A DNA stretch of 64,000 bases from Candidatus Thiosymbion sp. (GTDB lineage: Bacteria > Pseudomonadota > Gammaproteobacteria > Chromatiales > Chromatiaceae). Below are positions 9,111 to 17,753 of the stretch, piece after piece. The notes beneath the pieces were generated by a model. It was not told the DNA's origin and did not search any database. It was given only the letters and a program-made list of their open reading frames with translations. How positions within the stretch are numbered: position 1 is the stretch's first letter; each line of letters begins with the position of its first letter. The translations under genes and the position numbers were made by a program. The DNA lies in contig JAHDND010000209.1 of the NCBI GenBank assembly GCA_018435665.1, positions 23,321-87,320 of the forward strand. Reading direction: 5' to 3'.

Positions 9111-9791
9111 GTGCTCCGCGATCCGCAACGCCTCGCCCGGCGGCTTGAGCAGTCCTTCTCCCGTCCGGAACTCCTGACCCAGGCCCTGACGCATCGCAGC
9201 GCCGCCGGCCCCAGTAATGAGCGGCTGGAGTTCCTCGGCGACGCCCTCCTGGGCTTCGTCATCGCCGAGGCCCTGTGGGAGCGCCTGCCCCAGGCCGACG
9301 AGGGAGAACTCAGCCGCACCCGCGCCACCCTGGTGAAGAAGGAGGCCCTGGCCAGACTGGCGCGCGAGTTGCAGTTGGGGGACTACCTGATCCTGGGAGC
9401 CGGGGAGGCGCGTACCGGCGCCCAGGGTCGGGATTCCATTCTCGAGGACGCCCTGGAGGCCCTCTTTGGCGCCGTCTATCTCGATGCCGGGTTCGCCACC
9501 GCCAGGCAACTGATCCTGCGCCTCTTGGCCGCGCCCCTGACCGCGGCGGTCAGCCAGGGCCAGGTCAAGGACCCCAAGACCCGCCTCCAGGAGGCCCTGC
9601 AGGCCCGCCGCCGCCCCTTGCCGGTCTATGAGATTCTCGACATCGCCGGCAGCCAGCACGAACAATCCTTTCAGGTCTCCTGTACCCTGCCGGACCAGGA
9701 CCTGAGCACCCAAGGCACCGGCACCAGCCGGCGCCGCGCCGAACAGGCCGCGGCGGAACGGATGCTGGAGATGATCCCCCATGACGCCTGA
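9111..9791 (+). CDS. rnc: Ribonuclease III
   Basis: Double-stranded-RNA endonuclease for rRNA and mRNA processing. Starts at GTG 9111, two bases after the DUF4845 stop. The RNase III signature NERLEFLGDALLGFVIAE lies at residues 36-53 with metal-binding Glu40 and Asp44, and a second acidic cluster, GRDSILEDALEALFGA, near 120-135. The C-terminal double-stranded-RNA-binding domain begins at DPKTRLQEALQ and ends GTSRRRAEQAAAERML. The 226 residues match the family. Its last ten bases overlap the start of era, so the pair is translationally linked. Confidence 0.97.
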   Translation: MLRDPQRLARRLEQSFSRPELLTQALTHRSAAGPSNERLEFLGDALLGFVIAEALWERLPQADEGELSRTRATLVKKEALARLARELQLGDYLILGAGEARTGAQGRDSILEDALEALFGAVYLDAGFATARQLILRLLAAPLTAAVSQGQVKDPKTRLQEALQARRRPLPVYEILDIAGSQHEQSFQVSCTLPDQDLSTQGTGTSRRRAEQAAAERMLEMIPHDA

Positions 9792-10683
9792 ACCGAACCG
9801 CTGTGGCCTGGTGGCCATCATCGGCCGACCCAATGTCGGCAAGTCGACCCTGCTCAACCGCATCCTGGGTCTCAAGCTGGCCATCACCTCTCACAAGGCC
9901 CAGACCACGCGGCACGCCATCCTCGGCATCGAGACCACCCCTCGCGGTCAGGCGATCTTCGTCGATACCCCCGGCCTCCATCAGCGGGGGGAAGGGGCCT
10001 TGAACCGCTACCTCAACCGCACGGCGAAGGCCGTGCTCGCCGACGTGGACCTGGCGCTGCTCCTGGTGGAGGCCGGGCGTTTCACCCGCGAGGACGAGCA
10101 GGCCCTGAGCATCCTGGCCGGGAGCGGCATGCCGGTCATCGCCGTGGTCAACAAGATCGACCTCCTCGACCAGAAGGACCGGCTCCTGCCCTATCTCCAG
10201 GCCCTGGGAGCCCGCCATGGCTTCCGGCACCTGATCCCGGTGTCGGCCAGGCGCGGCGATCAGGTGGACAAACTGCTGGATCTGGTCATCGCCGCCCTCC
10301 CGGAGGCGGAGAACATCTACCCCGAGGACCAGTTCACCGACCGCTCCGAGCGCTTTCTGGCCGCGGAACTGGTGCGGGAGCAGATCACCCAACGCTATGG
10401 TCAGGAACTGCCCTACAAGACCACGGTGGAGATCGAGCGTTTCGTGGCCGAGCCCGACGGCCGCTACCGCATTCATGCCCTGGTCTGGGTCGAGCGTGAT
10501 AGCCAGAAGGCCATCCTCATCGGCCACCGCGGCGCCGCCCTCAAGGCCGCCGCCACCCAGGCCCGGCTGGAGATGCAGAAGCTCTTCGGCTGCCCCGTGC
10601 ACCTGGAGGTCTGGATCAAGGTTAAGAAGAGCTGGTCCAGCGACGAGGCGGCCCTGGCCAGCCTCGGCTATGGGGATGCCTGA
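9781..10683 (+). CDS. era: GTPase Era
   Basis: Ras-like GTPase with a KH domain that assembles the 30S ribosomal subunit by binding 16S rRNA. The P-loop is GRPNVGKS (residues 15-22); further motifs are DTPGLHQ (G3) and NKIDLLD (G4). The C-terminal KH domain contains LIGHRGAALKAAATQARLEM. The 300 residues equal the family length. It overlaps rnc by 11 bases. In many relatives recO follows directly; here a 157-bp repeat element lies between era and recO. Confidence 0.97.
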   Translation: MTPEPNRCGLVAIIGRPNVGKSTLLNRILGLKLAITSHKAQTTRHAILGIETTPRGQAIFVDTPGLHQRGEGALNRYLNRTAKAVLADVDLALLLVEAGRFTREDEQALSILAGSGMPVIAVVNKIDLLDQKDRLLPYLQALGARHGFRHLIPVSARRGDQVDKLLDLVIAALPEAENIYPEDQFTDRSERFLAAELVREQITQRYGQELPYKTTVEIERFVAEPDGRYRIHALVWVERDSQKAILIGHRGAALKAAATQARLEMQKLFGCPVHLEVWIKVKKSWSSDEAALASLGYGDA

Positions 10684-10766
10684 ATCTCTGGATCGGGTCC
10701 ATGGGCCACACCTGCCACGGCCTTGCCGTTTTCTGGGGCATGGTGCGCTTCCTCAAGGTATACACA

Positions 10767-10923
10767 TCGCAATTCAGTTTTCGGCATAGTGTAAGGGAGG
10801 GTCGGGTGGCGTCTGACGGGGGTGTCGACCGCAGGGAGGCGGTCGTCAAGCCTACAGGGACGTATTCACGGCGCCCCCCGCCAGACGCCACCTGACCCGG
10901 AGAATCCGAAAATTGATCTGCGA
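10767..10923 (+). repeat. MITE-like inverted-repeat element, copy A
   Basis: About 157 bp bounded by imperfect 18-base terminal inverted repeats: TCGCAATTCAGTTTTCGG at 10767-10784, and the reverse complement of the right end (10906-10923), TCGCAGATCAATTTTCGG; 15 of 18 agree. Inside the ends, GGGTCGGGTGGCGTCTGACG and its mirror continue the palindrome, with a central hairpin CGACCGC...GCGGTCG. The same element occurs inverted at 44656-44810. It holds no reading frame of its own. It fills the era-recO gap and reaches to within 15 bases of recO, so it may supply a hairpin, promoter or terminator there. Confidence 0.85.
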
Positions 10924-10937
10924 GATGAATAGTAGCC

Positions 10938-11681
10938 GTGGCACCCATACCCCGTGAGCCGCTGCAACGCTGCTTCGTCCTCCACCGGCGCGACTACGCT
11001 AATACCAGCCTGCTCCTCGACCTCTTCTCCGCCGAGGCGGGACGGTTGCCGGTTCTGGCCAAGGGGGCCAAGCGGGGCCGCGCCGCCCTGGGCGCCATCC
11101 TCCAGCCCTTTCACCCCCTCTGGGCGAGCTGGGCCGGACGCGGCGAGGTGAGGAGCCTGACCAGCGCCGAAGCCACCGGCAGCCCCCTGGCCCTGAGCGG
11201 TCAGGCCCTATTCTGCGGTCTCTACCTCAATGAGTTGCTGATCCGGCTGCTGGAGCGAGGCGATCCCCATCCGAACCTGTTCGCCTTCTATCACGCCGCC
11301 CTCCAGGGTCTGGCGGGCGGCGAGCATCTGGAGACGGGCCTGCGTCAGTTCGAACTGCGGCTGCTGGGGGAACTCGGCTATGGCCCCCTGCTGGATCAGG
11401 CCGAGGATGGCCCCATCCGGGCGGAAGACCGCTATCACTGCGTCCCTGGCCAGCCCCCCCGTCGGGTTCAGGCGGGGGAGGGCGGTGCCCAGGCCCTCCA
11501 GGGCGCGACCCTCCTGGCCCTGGTCGCGGGGGAGACCCTCGGGGAGCCGTGGATGGCGCGGGAGGCGCGGGACCTGCTCCGCCGGCTCCTGGCCCCGCAC
11601 CTGGGTACCCGGCCCCTCAAAAGCCGTGAGCTGTTCCGCCAGGCCAGGGGTAAAATGCCCCATCGCTCAACCGGGACCTGA
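10938..11681 (+). CDS. recO: DNA repair protein RecO
   Basis: Recombination mediator of the RecFOR pathway; it binds single-stranded DNA and helps RecA replace SSB. Starts at GTG 10938. The N-terminal OB-fold shows FVLHRRDYANTSLLLDLFSAEAGRLPVLAKGAKRG split across its strands, and the middle has the family helices NELLIRLLERGDPHPNLF and LRQFELRLLGELGYG. The 247 residues are typical. Gene order era-recO-pdxJ is the standard one. The repeat element just upstream makes continued transcription from era uncertain. Confidence 0.95.
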   Translation: MAPIPREPLQRCFVLHRRDYANTSLLLDLFSAEAGRLPVLAKGAKRGRAALGAILQPFHPLWASWAGRGEVRSLTSAEATGSPLALSGQALFCGLYLNELLIRLLERGDPHPNLFAFYHAALQGLAGGEHLETGLRQFELRLLGELGYGPLLDQAEDGPIRAEDRYHCVPGQPPRRVQAGEGGAQALQGATLLALVAGETLGEPWMAREARDLLRRLLAPHLGTRPLKSRELFRQARGKMPHRSTGT

Positions 11682-11698
11682 TCTTCAACCCGGTCCCG
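11672..11698 (+). terminator. Hairpin over the recO stop
   Basis: CGGGACC (11672-11678) pairs with GGTCCCG (11692-11698) across a 13-base loop. There is no T-run, so intrinsic termination is doubtful, but the location at the very end of recO and before the 165-base gap to pdxJ fits a terminator or mRNA-end structure. Confidence 0.35.
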
Positions 11699-11862
11699 TC
11701 CCCGCCGGGTCCCTTGTGCCTGACAGCGCAGGCTGTCCTTCGACGGCCCAGGTCTTGGGGACCAGCGCCCAACTTCCTGATGCGGCGGAGAGCGGGCGAT
11801 GAGCGCCCTTGATCATCGCCGGCCGGCTGTCGTCGCCCTTGTCACCGGAGTCCTCACCCAGC

Positions 11863-12603
11863 ATGTCCAGCCCCCCCGTCCTGCTTGGCGTCAATATCGA
11901 CCACATCGCCACCCTGCGCCAGGTGCGTGGCACCCGCTATCCCGAACCCATCCAGGCCGCTCTGGTGGCCGAGCAGGCCGGGGCCGATGCCATCACCCTG
12001 CACCTGCGCGAGGATCGCCGCCACATCCAGGACCGGGATGTCGAGTTTCTGCGCCACATCCTCCAGACCCGCATGAACCTGGAGATGGCGGCGACCGCGG
12101 AGATGGCCACCGTGGCGACCCGCATCCGGCCGGCGGACTGCTGCCTGGTGCCCGAGCGACGCGAGGAGCTCACCACGGAGGGGGGCCTCGACGTCGCCAG
12201 CCGCCAGGCGGAGCTGACGGACTATTGCGCCGGCCTGGCCGAGGCGGGCATCCGCGTGTCCCTCTTCATCGACCCTGATCCAGTCCAGGTGGAGGCCGCA
12301 CTGGCCATCGGCGCCCCGGTGGTCGAAATCCACACCGGGGCCTATGCCGAGGCCCCCGACCCGGCCAGCCGCGATCTGGAGCTGGCGCGGATCTCTCAGG
12401 CCGTGACCCTGGGCACCGGCCTGGGTCTCCACGTCAATGCCGGCCACGGCCTGGATTACCACAATGTCCGGGCCATCGCCGCCATCCCCGGCGTCCGCGA
12501 GCTGAATATCGGCCACGCCATCGTCGCCCGGGCGCTCTTCACCGGCCTGGACCGGGCCGTGCGGGAGATGAAGGCTCTCATCTCCGGCGGCGAGTTTGGT
12601 TAA
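11863..12603 (+). CDS. pdxJ: Pyridoxine 5'-phosphate synthase
   Basis: Condenses 3-amino-1-hydroxyacetone phosphate with deoxyxylulose 5-phosphate to pyridoxine phosphate, the last step of DXP-dependent vitamin B6 synthesis. The TIM-barrel begins LLGVNIDHIATLRQVRGT and shows DAITLHLREDRRHIQDRDV, NLEMAATAEM, IGAPVVEIHTGAYA and LHVNAGHGLDYHN, all family hallmarks. ATG 11863 gives 246 residues, the usual length; an upstream in-frame TTG at 11809 would add an unlikely leader. It ends the plus-strand housekeeping run and is convergent with the Nudix gene. Confidence 0.96.
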   Translation: MSSPPVLLGVNIDHIATLRQVRGTRYPEPIQAALVAEQAGADAITLHLREDRRHIQDRDVEFLRHILQTRMNLEMAATAEMATVATRIRPADCCLVPERREELTTEGGLDVASRQAELTDYCAGLAEAGIRVSLFIDPDPVQVEAALAIGAPVVEIHTGAYAEAPDPASRDLELARISQAVTLGTGLGLHVNAGHGLDYHNVRAIAAIPGVRELNIGHAIVARALFTGLDRAVREMKALISGGEFG

Positions 12604-12682
12604 TCCGGATCGGGCGGCAGCTTGGTTTGATCCGGGTCGGGTGGCGCCTTGCGCTTCCGCATCGGCGTGGGGCTCAAAATGG

Positions 12683-13105
12683 TCAAGCAGATGGGTTAGC
12701 CTGGAACTCGGCCCACTCCAGGATGGCCCGGATCCGGGGGTTGACCAGCGCCAGGGCCTCGTCGTGTCCGACCCAGCGGAACTCCTGGTGTTCTGGCCGG
12801 CCAAGCTCCGGGCTGACGGGCAGGAAGATCTCGCCCTCCGGGCTCTCCGCCAGGTAATAGCGGGCGATCTTGCCCCGACTGTAGGGGGGGGTCTCGATAA
12901 AGATCTCGCCCCAGCGAAAGTCCAGGTCATGGAGGCCCGTTTCTTCACGGACCTCTCGTCTGGCGGCGGCCAGGGGGGGCTCGCCTGGTTCGATCTCCCC
13001 CTTGGGAAAGTCCCAATACTGGTAACAGCGCAACAACAGGTAGCGCCAGCCGGCGGGAAAGCGGCGCACCACGACCACACCCGCGGAGCGCCTGGCGGGC
13101 GTCAT
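12683..13105 (-). CDS. Nudix hydrolase (MutT/Ap4A hydrolase type)
   Basis: A 140-residue protein with a complete Nudix box (G-x5-E-x7-REVxEExGL), read as GEIEPGE then REVREETGL at about residues 36-58; the glutamates bind the catalytic metal. The opening SAGVVVVRRFPAGWRYLLLR and the WDFPKGEIEPGE context resemble bacterial diadenosine tetraphosphate hydrolases and NUDT2-like enzymes, which clear alarmone-like dinucleotides. Substrate cannot be fixed from sequence. It lies seven bases downstream of the pssA stop on the same strand, so the two may be co-transcribed. Confidence 0.88.
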   Translation of the reverse strand: MTPARRSAGVVVVRRFPAGWRYLLLRCYQYWDFPKGEIEPGEPPLAAARREVREETGLHDLDFRWGEIFIETPPYSRGKIARYYLAESPEGEIFLPVSPELGRPEHQEFRWVGHDEALALVNPRIRAILEWAEFQANPSA

Positions 13106-13112
13106 GCCTGGA

Positions 13113-13913
13113 TCAAGGCTGCTCCCGCCGGCGGGCGCGCTTTTGTTGCAGGCGGATGAGCGCCAGGAGCGGTCCGGACAGGGCGTAGGTCAGGAACCCC
13201 AGAAACAGGATCACCGGGGGATGCAGGTAGACGAGGGCGAAACCGAGCATGATGATCACCGCGGCGACGAAGGGTACGCGGTTGCGCAGATCCAGGTCCT
13301 TGAAGCTCCGATAGCGAAAGTTGCTGACCATCAGTAGCCCGGCCAGGGTGGTGAGGACGGCGGCCAGCCAGTTAACGTCCGCTCCCGCGATCCCCTGATC
13401 GGCACCGATCCAGATCCCGGCGGCGACGATGGCCGCCGCCGAGGGGCTGGGCAGGCCCTGGAAGAAGCGTTTGTCCGCGATGCCGATCAGGGTGTTGAAG
13501 CGCGCCAGGCGCAGGGCGGCGGCGGTGGTGTAGATGAAGGCGGCCAACCAGCCGATCTTGCCCAGGCCGTTGAGGGCCCAGCCATAGGCCACCAAGGCCG
13601 GGGCCACGCCGAAGGCAACCATGTCGGAGAGGCTGTCGTACTCGGCGCCGAAATCGCTCTGGGTATGGGTGAGGCGCGCCACCCGCCCATCGAGTCCATC
13701 AAGGATCATGGCGGCGAAGATGGCGATGGCCGCCGCCTCGAACTTGCCCTGAATGCCGGCGATGATGGCATAGAAGCCGGCGAAGAGGGCCGCCGTGGTG
13801 AAGAGGTTGGGCAGCAGGTAGACCCCGCGACGGCGGCGGGGTGACGGGCCTTGGGATGCGCCAGGCGATTCAGGCACGTCAGCAGATTCAGGCGGGGGCA
13901 GGGAGTCATCCAT
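13113..13913 (-). CDS. pssA: CDP-diacylglycerol-serine O-phosphatidyltransferase
   Basis: Integral membrane enzyme making phosphatidylserine, precursor of phosphatidylethanolamine. The CDP-alcohol phosphatidyltransferase signature DG-x2-AR-x8-G-x3-D-x3-D is intact in DGLDGRVARLTHTQSDFG followed by AEYDSLSD. YLLPNLFTTAALFAGFYAII starts the first membrane segment and PFVAAVIIMLGFALVYLHPP lies in a late one. ATG 13913 gives 266 residues with a short Pro/Ser-rich cytoplasmic leader. A much longer frame extends upstream but overlaps the SnoaL-like gene and has no family support. This is the Bacillus-type (type II) membrane PssA. Confidence 0.93.
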   Translation of the reverse strand: MDDSLPPPESADVPESPGASQGPSPRRRRGVYLLPNLFTTAALFAGFYAIIAGIQGKFEAAAIAIFAAMILDGLDGRVARLTHTQSDFGAEYDSLSDMVAFGVAPALVAYGWALNGLGKIGWLAAFIYTTAAALRLARFNTLIGIADKRFFQGLPSPSAAAIVAAGIWIGADQGIAGADVNWLAAVLTTLAGLLMVSNFRYRSFKDLDLRNRVPFVAAVIIMLGFALVYLHPPVILFLGFLTYALSGPLLALIRLQQKRARRREQP

Positions 13914-14011
13914 CGGGGCGGGTCCGTAGGTGTGAAGGTACTGAGGAGTATAGGAACTCAGGAGTATAACGGCCCTCTGGTAAGGGCGGAAAGCTGGGGA
14001 TTCCGCCCGGT

Positions 14012-14464
14012 TCAGTGCAAACGCGGCTTCTCTGGCGCGACCTCGCGGCGTGGTGGGCGAATCAGCGGCAGGGAGCCATGGTGCTCGGCCAGGTACCAAC
14101 GACCCTCCTGGCGGAGGTAGACGTTGGTGGCGATCAGCCGGTTGGCGGCCTCCGCCGGGGCCTGGGGAGGGCGGATGCGCTCTTCCACCAGGTGGACGGC
14201 CAGGGTCTCGCTGCTGAAGGCATCGAGGCGACGATACTCGACGGCCGGTGGTTGGGCGCCATTGAAGATGCTCCGCCAGCCGTCGAGCACCTCGTCGGCG
14301 CCGCGCAACAATTGCCCGCCGGGGTGGATGCACACGGCCCGCTCATTGGGCAGCCAGAGGCCCACCATCCGCGTGAGGTCAAGGCTGGCAAAGGCCGCGT
14401 AAAAGGCGGCCTCGACTTCGGCGGGGGTTTGGTAGAAGTCCGCGGGGGAAGGGGCCTGGCTCAC
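14012..14464 (-). CDS. SnoaL-like / NTF2-fold protein (DUF4440-type)
   Basis: A 150-residue protein with the layout of small NTF2-fold proteins: TPAEVEAAFYAAFASLDLTRMVGLWLP, then VCIHPGGQLLRGADEVLDGW and a C-terminal RLIATNVYLRQEGRWYLAEHHGS strand, each read in parts. Members include ketosteroid isomerase-like enzymes and many of unknown role; the pattern (substrate-pocket cone, HPG turn) does not define an activity. The start overlaps the stop of the DUF349 gene by four bases, so it is translationally coupled to it. Confidence 0.75.
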   Translation of the reverse strand: MSQAPSPADFYQTPAEVEAAFYAAFASLDLTRMVGLWLPNERAVCIHPGGQLLRGADEVLDGWRSIFNGAQPPAVEYRRLDAFSSETLAVHLVEERIRPPQAPAEAANRLIATNVYLRQEGRWYLAEHHGSLPLIRPPRREVAPEKPRLH

Positions 14465-17460
14465 TGGGGCTGACCTCCCGGGACATCGGACACAATCCCA
14501 GGCCCAGGCCCAGGCCCAGGCCCAGGCCCAAGCCGGTTGACCCTGTCCTCCCCTTCGGCCGGGACAGGCAGCAGGGCGGCCAGGACCCGCTGGAAGCGCG
14601 GTTCAAGTTCGTCCTGACGGTCCGCCGGCATCGGGCCGATGAGATACCAGCGCTCCAGCAGACGGGACGCTTCGGCGAGGGGGTCGCGCTCGCCGGCGGC
14701 GAGGTGTTCCTGCAAGCGGTTGACCTGCAGGGCCAGGCGTTCCTGGGCACAGGCCGGGGGGGAGTCGATCCGGGCCAGGATCTCCAGGCCCAGGCACAGC
14801 TCCGCCCGGGCGCGGGCGTTGGCCTCGGCTTCCGCCGCGCGCTCCCGCCACGGCAGGCCGGATTCTCCCGCCGTGAGCCAGGTCCGGGCCTGATCAAATC
14901 GCGCGGTGATGGCGGCCTGGAGGGCCGAATCGACCTGGGGGGGGAGGGCGGCCCAGGCGGCCTCGGCGCTGGCTAGAAGCTCGGAGCCGGCGGGGTCGTT
15001 GGCGGTAGGGTCTTCCAGGGCGCTTTCCAGGGTCACGCATACCTCGGCCTGGCGGGCAAGCTGGTCCAGGGTCCGACGCCGCTGGTTGGCCTGGTACTCA
15101 CGGCTCAGGGTCCGGAAGCGCTCCTGAAGCTGGTGCCAGCGCCGCTCCAGGTCGGAGGCGACCTGGCGCGGCACCGGCAAATGCAGGCACTCCTGCCAGC
15201 AGGCGGCAAGGTGGGACAGGAGCCCCGGGAGGTCGGAGGGCCAGGACGTCTCCGCCCGAGCCAGCTCATCAGCCAGGATCTCCGCCTCGGTAAGGATGGC
15301 CTCCCGCCGCTGGCGGTTATCCTCCAGTTCGGCGGCCTGGGCCTCGTAGCGCTGGCGGCGGCGGGCGAAGACGGCGTCGCAGCCGGCGCGGAAATCCTGC
15401 CACAGGCGGTTTTCATCCCGCTGGCGAGCGGCGACGGTGGTATGCCACTGGCTCTGGAGCCGCTTGGTCTCGTCAATGGCCGCGGCCAGATCGGGGGCAT
15501 CGACCAGGGCGTTGACTCGGGCGATCAGTTCCTGCTTGAGGCGCTGATTGGCGGCCCGCTCCGCGGCCAGGTGGTCATCGAGGCGCTTCAGGGCCGCCCG
15601 GAAGCGACGTTCCAGGGCCCGGGCCTGCCGGGGTTCGGCCTCTCCCAACTGCTCCCAGCCGGTACGCATCTCGCGTTCGGCGCGCTGGGCCTGCCGCCAA
15701 TCGACCCGCGTCCAGTCCACCTGATCGAGGAAGGCCTCGAGCTGTGCGCACACCGCCTCCCGGGCGGCGCGGGCCGCCTCGCGCTCCTGGTTGCGCTGGT
15801 CCAGCCAGGGCTTGCACAGGGCGTAGACCTGATCGGCCGCGGTCTGGAAACGCGTCCATAGGGGCTGGTTGGCGGGGGCCCCGTCCTGCTGCAGCGCCTT
15901 CCATTCCCCCCGCAGGGACTTGAGACGTTCGACCTTGGCGGGAAGGGGCAGGTCCTGGGTCACCAGCTCCTCCATCGCCTGGCAGAGGCCCTGGCGATGG
16001 GTGTCCGCCCCCCAGCGCCGCCATTGCTGCAACTCCCGCAGCCGCGGGCTGAGGGCCCGCAACCGGGCCTTGAGGCCCTGGGCTTGGGGGCTGAGGTGAC
16101 CCGCCTGATCCGCGGCCTCGACCGCGGCCTGGATGCTCTGAAACAGGGGTTCGGCATGCTTCAGCTCGCCCCCAGTCAGGGCGGTCTCCAATTCCACCAG
16201 CTTGTCCGCCGCCTGCTTCAGGCGCTGGTCTAGGTGCTGAAGCTGCCGGTGCTGGCGTTCCTCGAGCTGGCTACGGGCGTCGATCACCGCGGCCAGCAAT
16301 TCCTGATCCGGACCCGTCAGGGTGGGGAGCGCGCGGACCGGTTGCAGCAGTTTCTCCAGTACGGGCAGGGGGAGGGGTGCGGACTGGTCGAGGGTTGTCC
16401 GGGCCTCGACCAGCCAGTGGGCGAGGCGGTCACTGGCCTGGCGTTCGTCGAGCAGGGCCGCCAGGCGGGCGCGAGCCGTGTGGCGAGCGGCCTGGAATTG
16501 GGCCGCCAGCGACGTGGGGGCGGTCCCCAGGGCCGCCCACCGGGTCGCGACGGCCTCCAGGGTCTCCGTCAGGCGCCCCGCGTCTTCGAGTCGTGCGGCG
16601 GCGTGCAGGTCGGCGATCAGCATCTGGCGGTCGGACTCCGCGGCATCTAGGGCCACTTGGCGTTCCCGCGTGTCGGCCAGGCTGGCCTGGGCCTCGGCCT
16701 GGGCCTGGAGGTGGGCCGCATGGGCGGCCTGGAAGCGCTCCCGTTCCCGCTGGAAGCGGGCCTGGGCATCCGGTTCCACCTGGTCGGCCAGCTCCGCCCA
16801 CTGGCGCTCGATGAGCTCGAAGCGCGCCCGATCCTGGCTCCAGTTCTCGAAGCGACCCAGGCCCTCGAGTTGCGCGCAGAGTTCCTCGCCCCGGGCGCGA
16901 ATCCTGGCCGGACGAGCCTCTTCCTCCGCCACTTCCTTAAGACGGGCGTTAACCAGGCGATAGACCCGCTTGTCCTTTTTGCCAATGTGCCGGGCGACCT
17001 GTTCCAGGACCCGGCGATCACGCAGGCGTTCGGCGGCGGCCACCCGCACCTGGGTCGCCGCGTCGCCCAAGGCGCGGGCGGCGAGCAGGTCCTGGTCCGA
17101 CAGGCGGGCGAGGGCGGCCAGCCGCACCTCGGGCTCACTGGCCTCGGTGGCGACCGCCGTCAGGATTCTCTGCTCCGGGGGGCGGGCCTCGTCGAGCTCG
17201 GCGACCACCGCCAGGCGGTGGGTCAGGTCCAGGGTCGGTGCCGTCTCCGCGCCGCAGAGCAATCGGCGATAACGGGCCTGGGCCAGTTCCCGCACACCGG
17301 CATCCGCGTCTTCCTCGGCCAGCCGCCGCAATTCCGCCAGGTCGGTCGAACGATGGCAGGCGTCCAGACGGGGATTCCGCGCGCCACCGGTCCAGAGGCC
17401 CGGCTTGGTCGGCGGCAGGGCTTCCGGTGCGCGACGCGAGAATAAGCGCTTGAAAATCAT
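14461..17460 (-). CDS. Large DUF349-repeat coiled-coil protein
   Basis: A 999-residue, strongly helical, Glu/Arg/Ala-rich protein with several DUF349-type units, recognisable by W...L...F and the paired segments LKSLRGEWKAL...LWTRFQTAADQVY (about residue 500-550), LQSQWHTTV...LWQDFRAGCDAVF (about 665-700) and LIERQWAELADQ (about 255). ATG 17460 is preceded by AGGAAGAATC, a good ribosome site, and gives the common MIFKRLF opening. DUF349 proteins are widespread in gammaproteobacteria; a firm function is not known. The final residues are a Gly-Pro repeat encoded by a microsatellite, ending just before the stop. Confidence 0.85.
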   Translation of the reverse strand: MIFKRLFSRRAPEALPPTKPGLWTGGARNPRLDACHRSTDLAELRRLAEEDADAGVRELAQARYRRLLCGAETAPTLDLTHRLAVVAELDEARPPEQRILTAVATEASEPEVRLAALARLSDQDLLAARALGDAATQVRVAAAERLRDRRVLEQVARHIGKKDKRVYRLVNARLKEVAEEEARPARIRARGEELCAQLEGLGRFENWSQDRARFELIERQWAELADQVEPDAQARFQRERERFQAAHAAHLQAQAEAQASLADTRERQVALDAAESDRQMLIADLHAAARLEDAGRLTETLEAVATRWAALGTAPTSLAAQFQAARHTARARLAALLDERQASDRLAHWLVEARTTLDQSAPLPLPVLEKLLQPVRALPTLTGPDQELLAAVIDARSQLEERQHRQLQHLDQRLKQAADKLVELETALTGGELKHAEPLFQSIQAAVEAADQAGHLSPQAQGLKARLRALSPRLRELQQWRRWGADTHRQGLCQAMEELVTQDLPLPAKVERLKSLRGEWKALQQDGAPANQPLWTRFQTAADQVYALCKPWLDQRNQEREAARAAREAVCAQLEAFLDQVDWTRVDWRQAQRAEREMRTGWEQLGEAEPRQARALERRFRAALKRLDDHLAAERAANQRLKQELIARVNALVDAPDLAAAIDETKRLQSQWHTTVAARQRDENRLWQDFRAGCDAVFARRRQRYEAQAAELEDNRQRREAILTEAEILADELARAETSWPSDLPGLLSHLAACWQECLHLPVPRQVASDLERRWHQLQERFRTLSREYQANQRRRTLDQLARQAEVCVTLESALEDPTANDPAGSELLASAEAAWAALPPQVDSALQAAITARFDQARTWLTAGESGLPWRERAAEAEANARARAELCLGLEILARIDSPPACAQERLALQVNRLQEHLAAGERDPLAEASRLLERWYLIGPMPADRQDELEPRFQRVLAALLPVPAEGEDRVNRLGPGPGPGPGPGIVSDVPGGQPQ
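14497..14532. repeat. CCCAGG hexanucleotide microsatellite
   Basis: Five perfect CCCAGG units and one CCCAAG in tandem, inside the last codons of the DUF349 gene, where they encode alternating Gly-Pro. Because the unit is six bases, slippage changes the repeat count without shifting the frame. Confidence 0.95.
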
Positions 17461-17654
17461 GATTCTTCCTGGGTGCGGAACACGGGGCTTGGCCAGCCCT
17501 GAGGTTCGGGGGGACATCAGCCGGTAGCCGGTCGTCGGCTCCAGGCTGGGGTGGATCGCGAAGGCCATCAGCCCTCGCCTGACAGGATCGGTTCTCCGCT
17601 CTGGCTTTGTCCGTCCGGACACCGCGATGCCTGAGGGGTGAAATTGTAACCGAG

Positions 17655-17672
17655 CCACCCTTGGCAGGGTGG
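17655..17672 (-). terminator. Hairpin downstream of the 330-residue hypothetical gene
   Basis: CCACCCT (17655-17661) and AGGGTGG (17666-17672) form a 7-bp stem with a four-base loop. On the minus strand it lies about 80 bases after the hypothetical gene's stop and is followed by a T-containing but not T-pure stretch. Possible terminator of the MBL-hypothetical pair. Confidence 0.4.
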
Positions 17673-17753
17673 TGGGATGAAGGATCTTGCCGTGGGCAGG
17701 CCACAGGCTACCCGCGGATGGGGATTGGATGAATTCCGGAGGATTCCCGGAGA

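Noticed and set aside
10767..10923. Repeat element as part of a CRISPR array or tRNA-like structure
   Set aside because: Single unit with terminal inverted repeats, no spaced direct repeats and no cloverleaf.
13914..14333. 140-codon upstream extension of pssA
   Set aside because: Lies over the SnoaL-like gene in another frame and does not resemble the family N-terminus.
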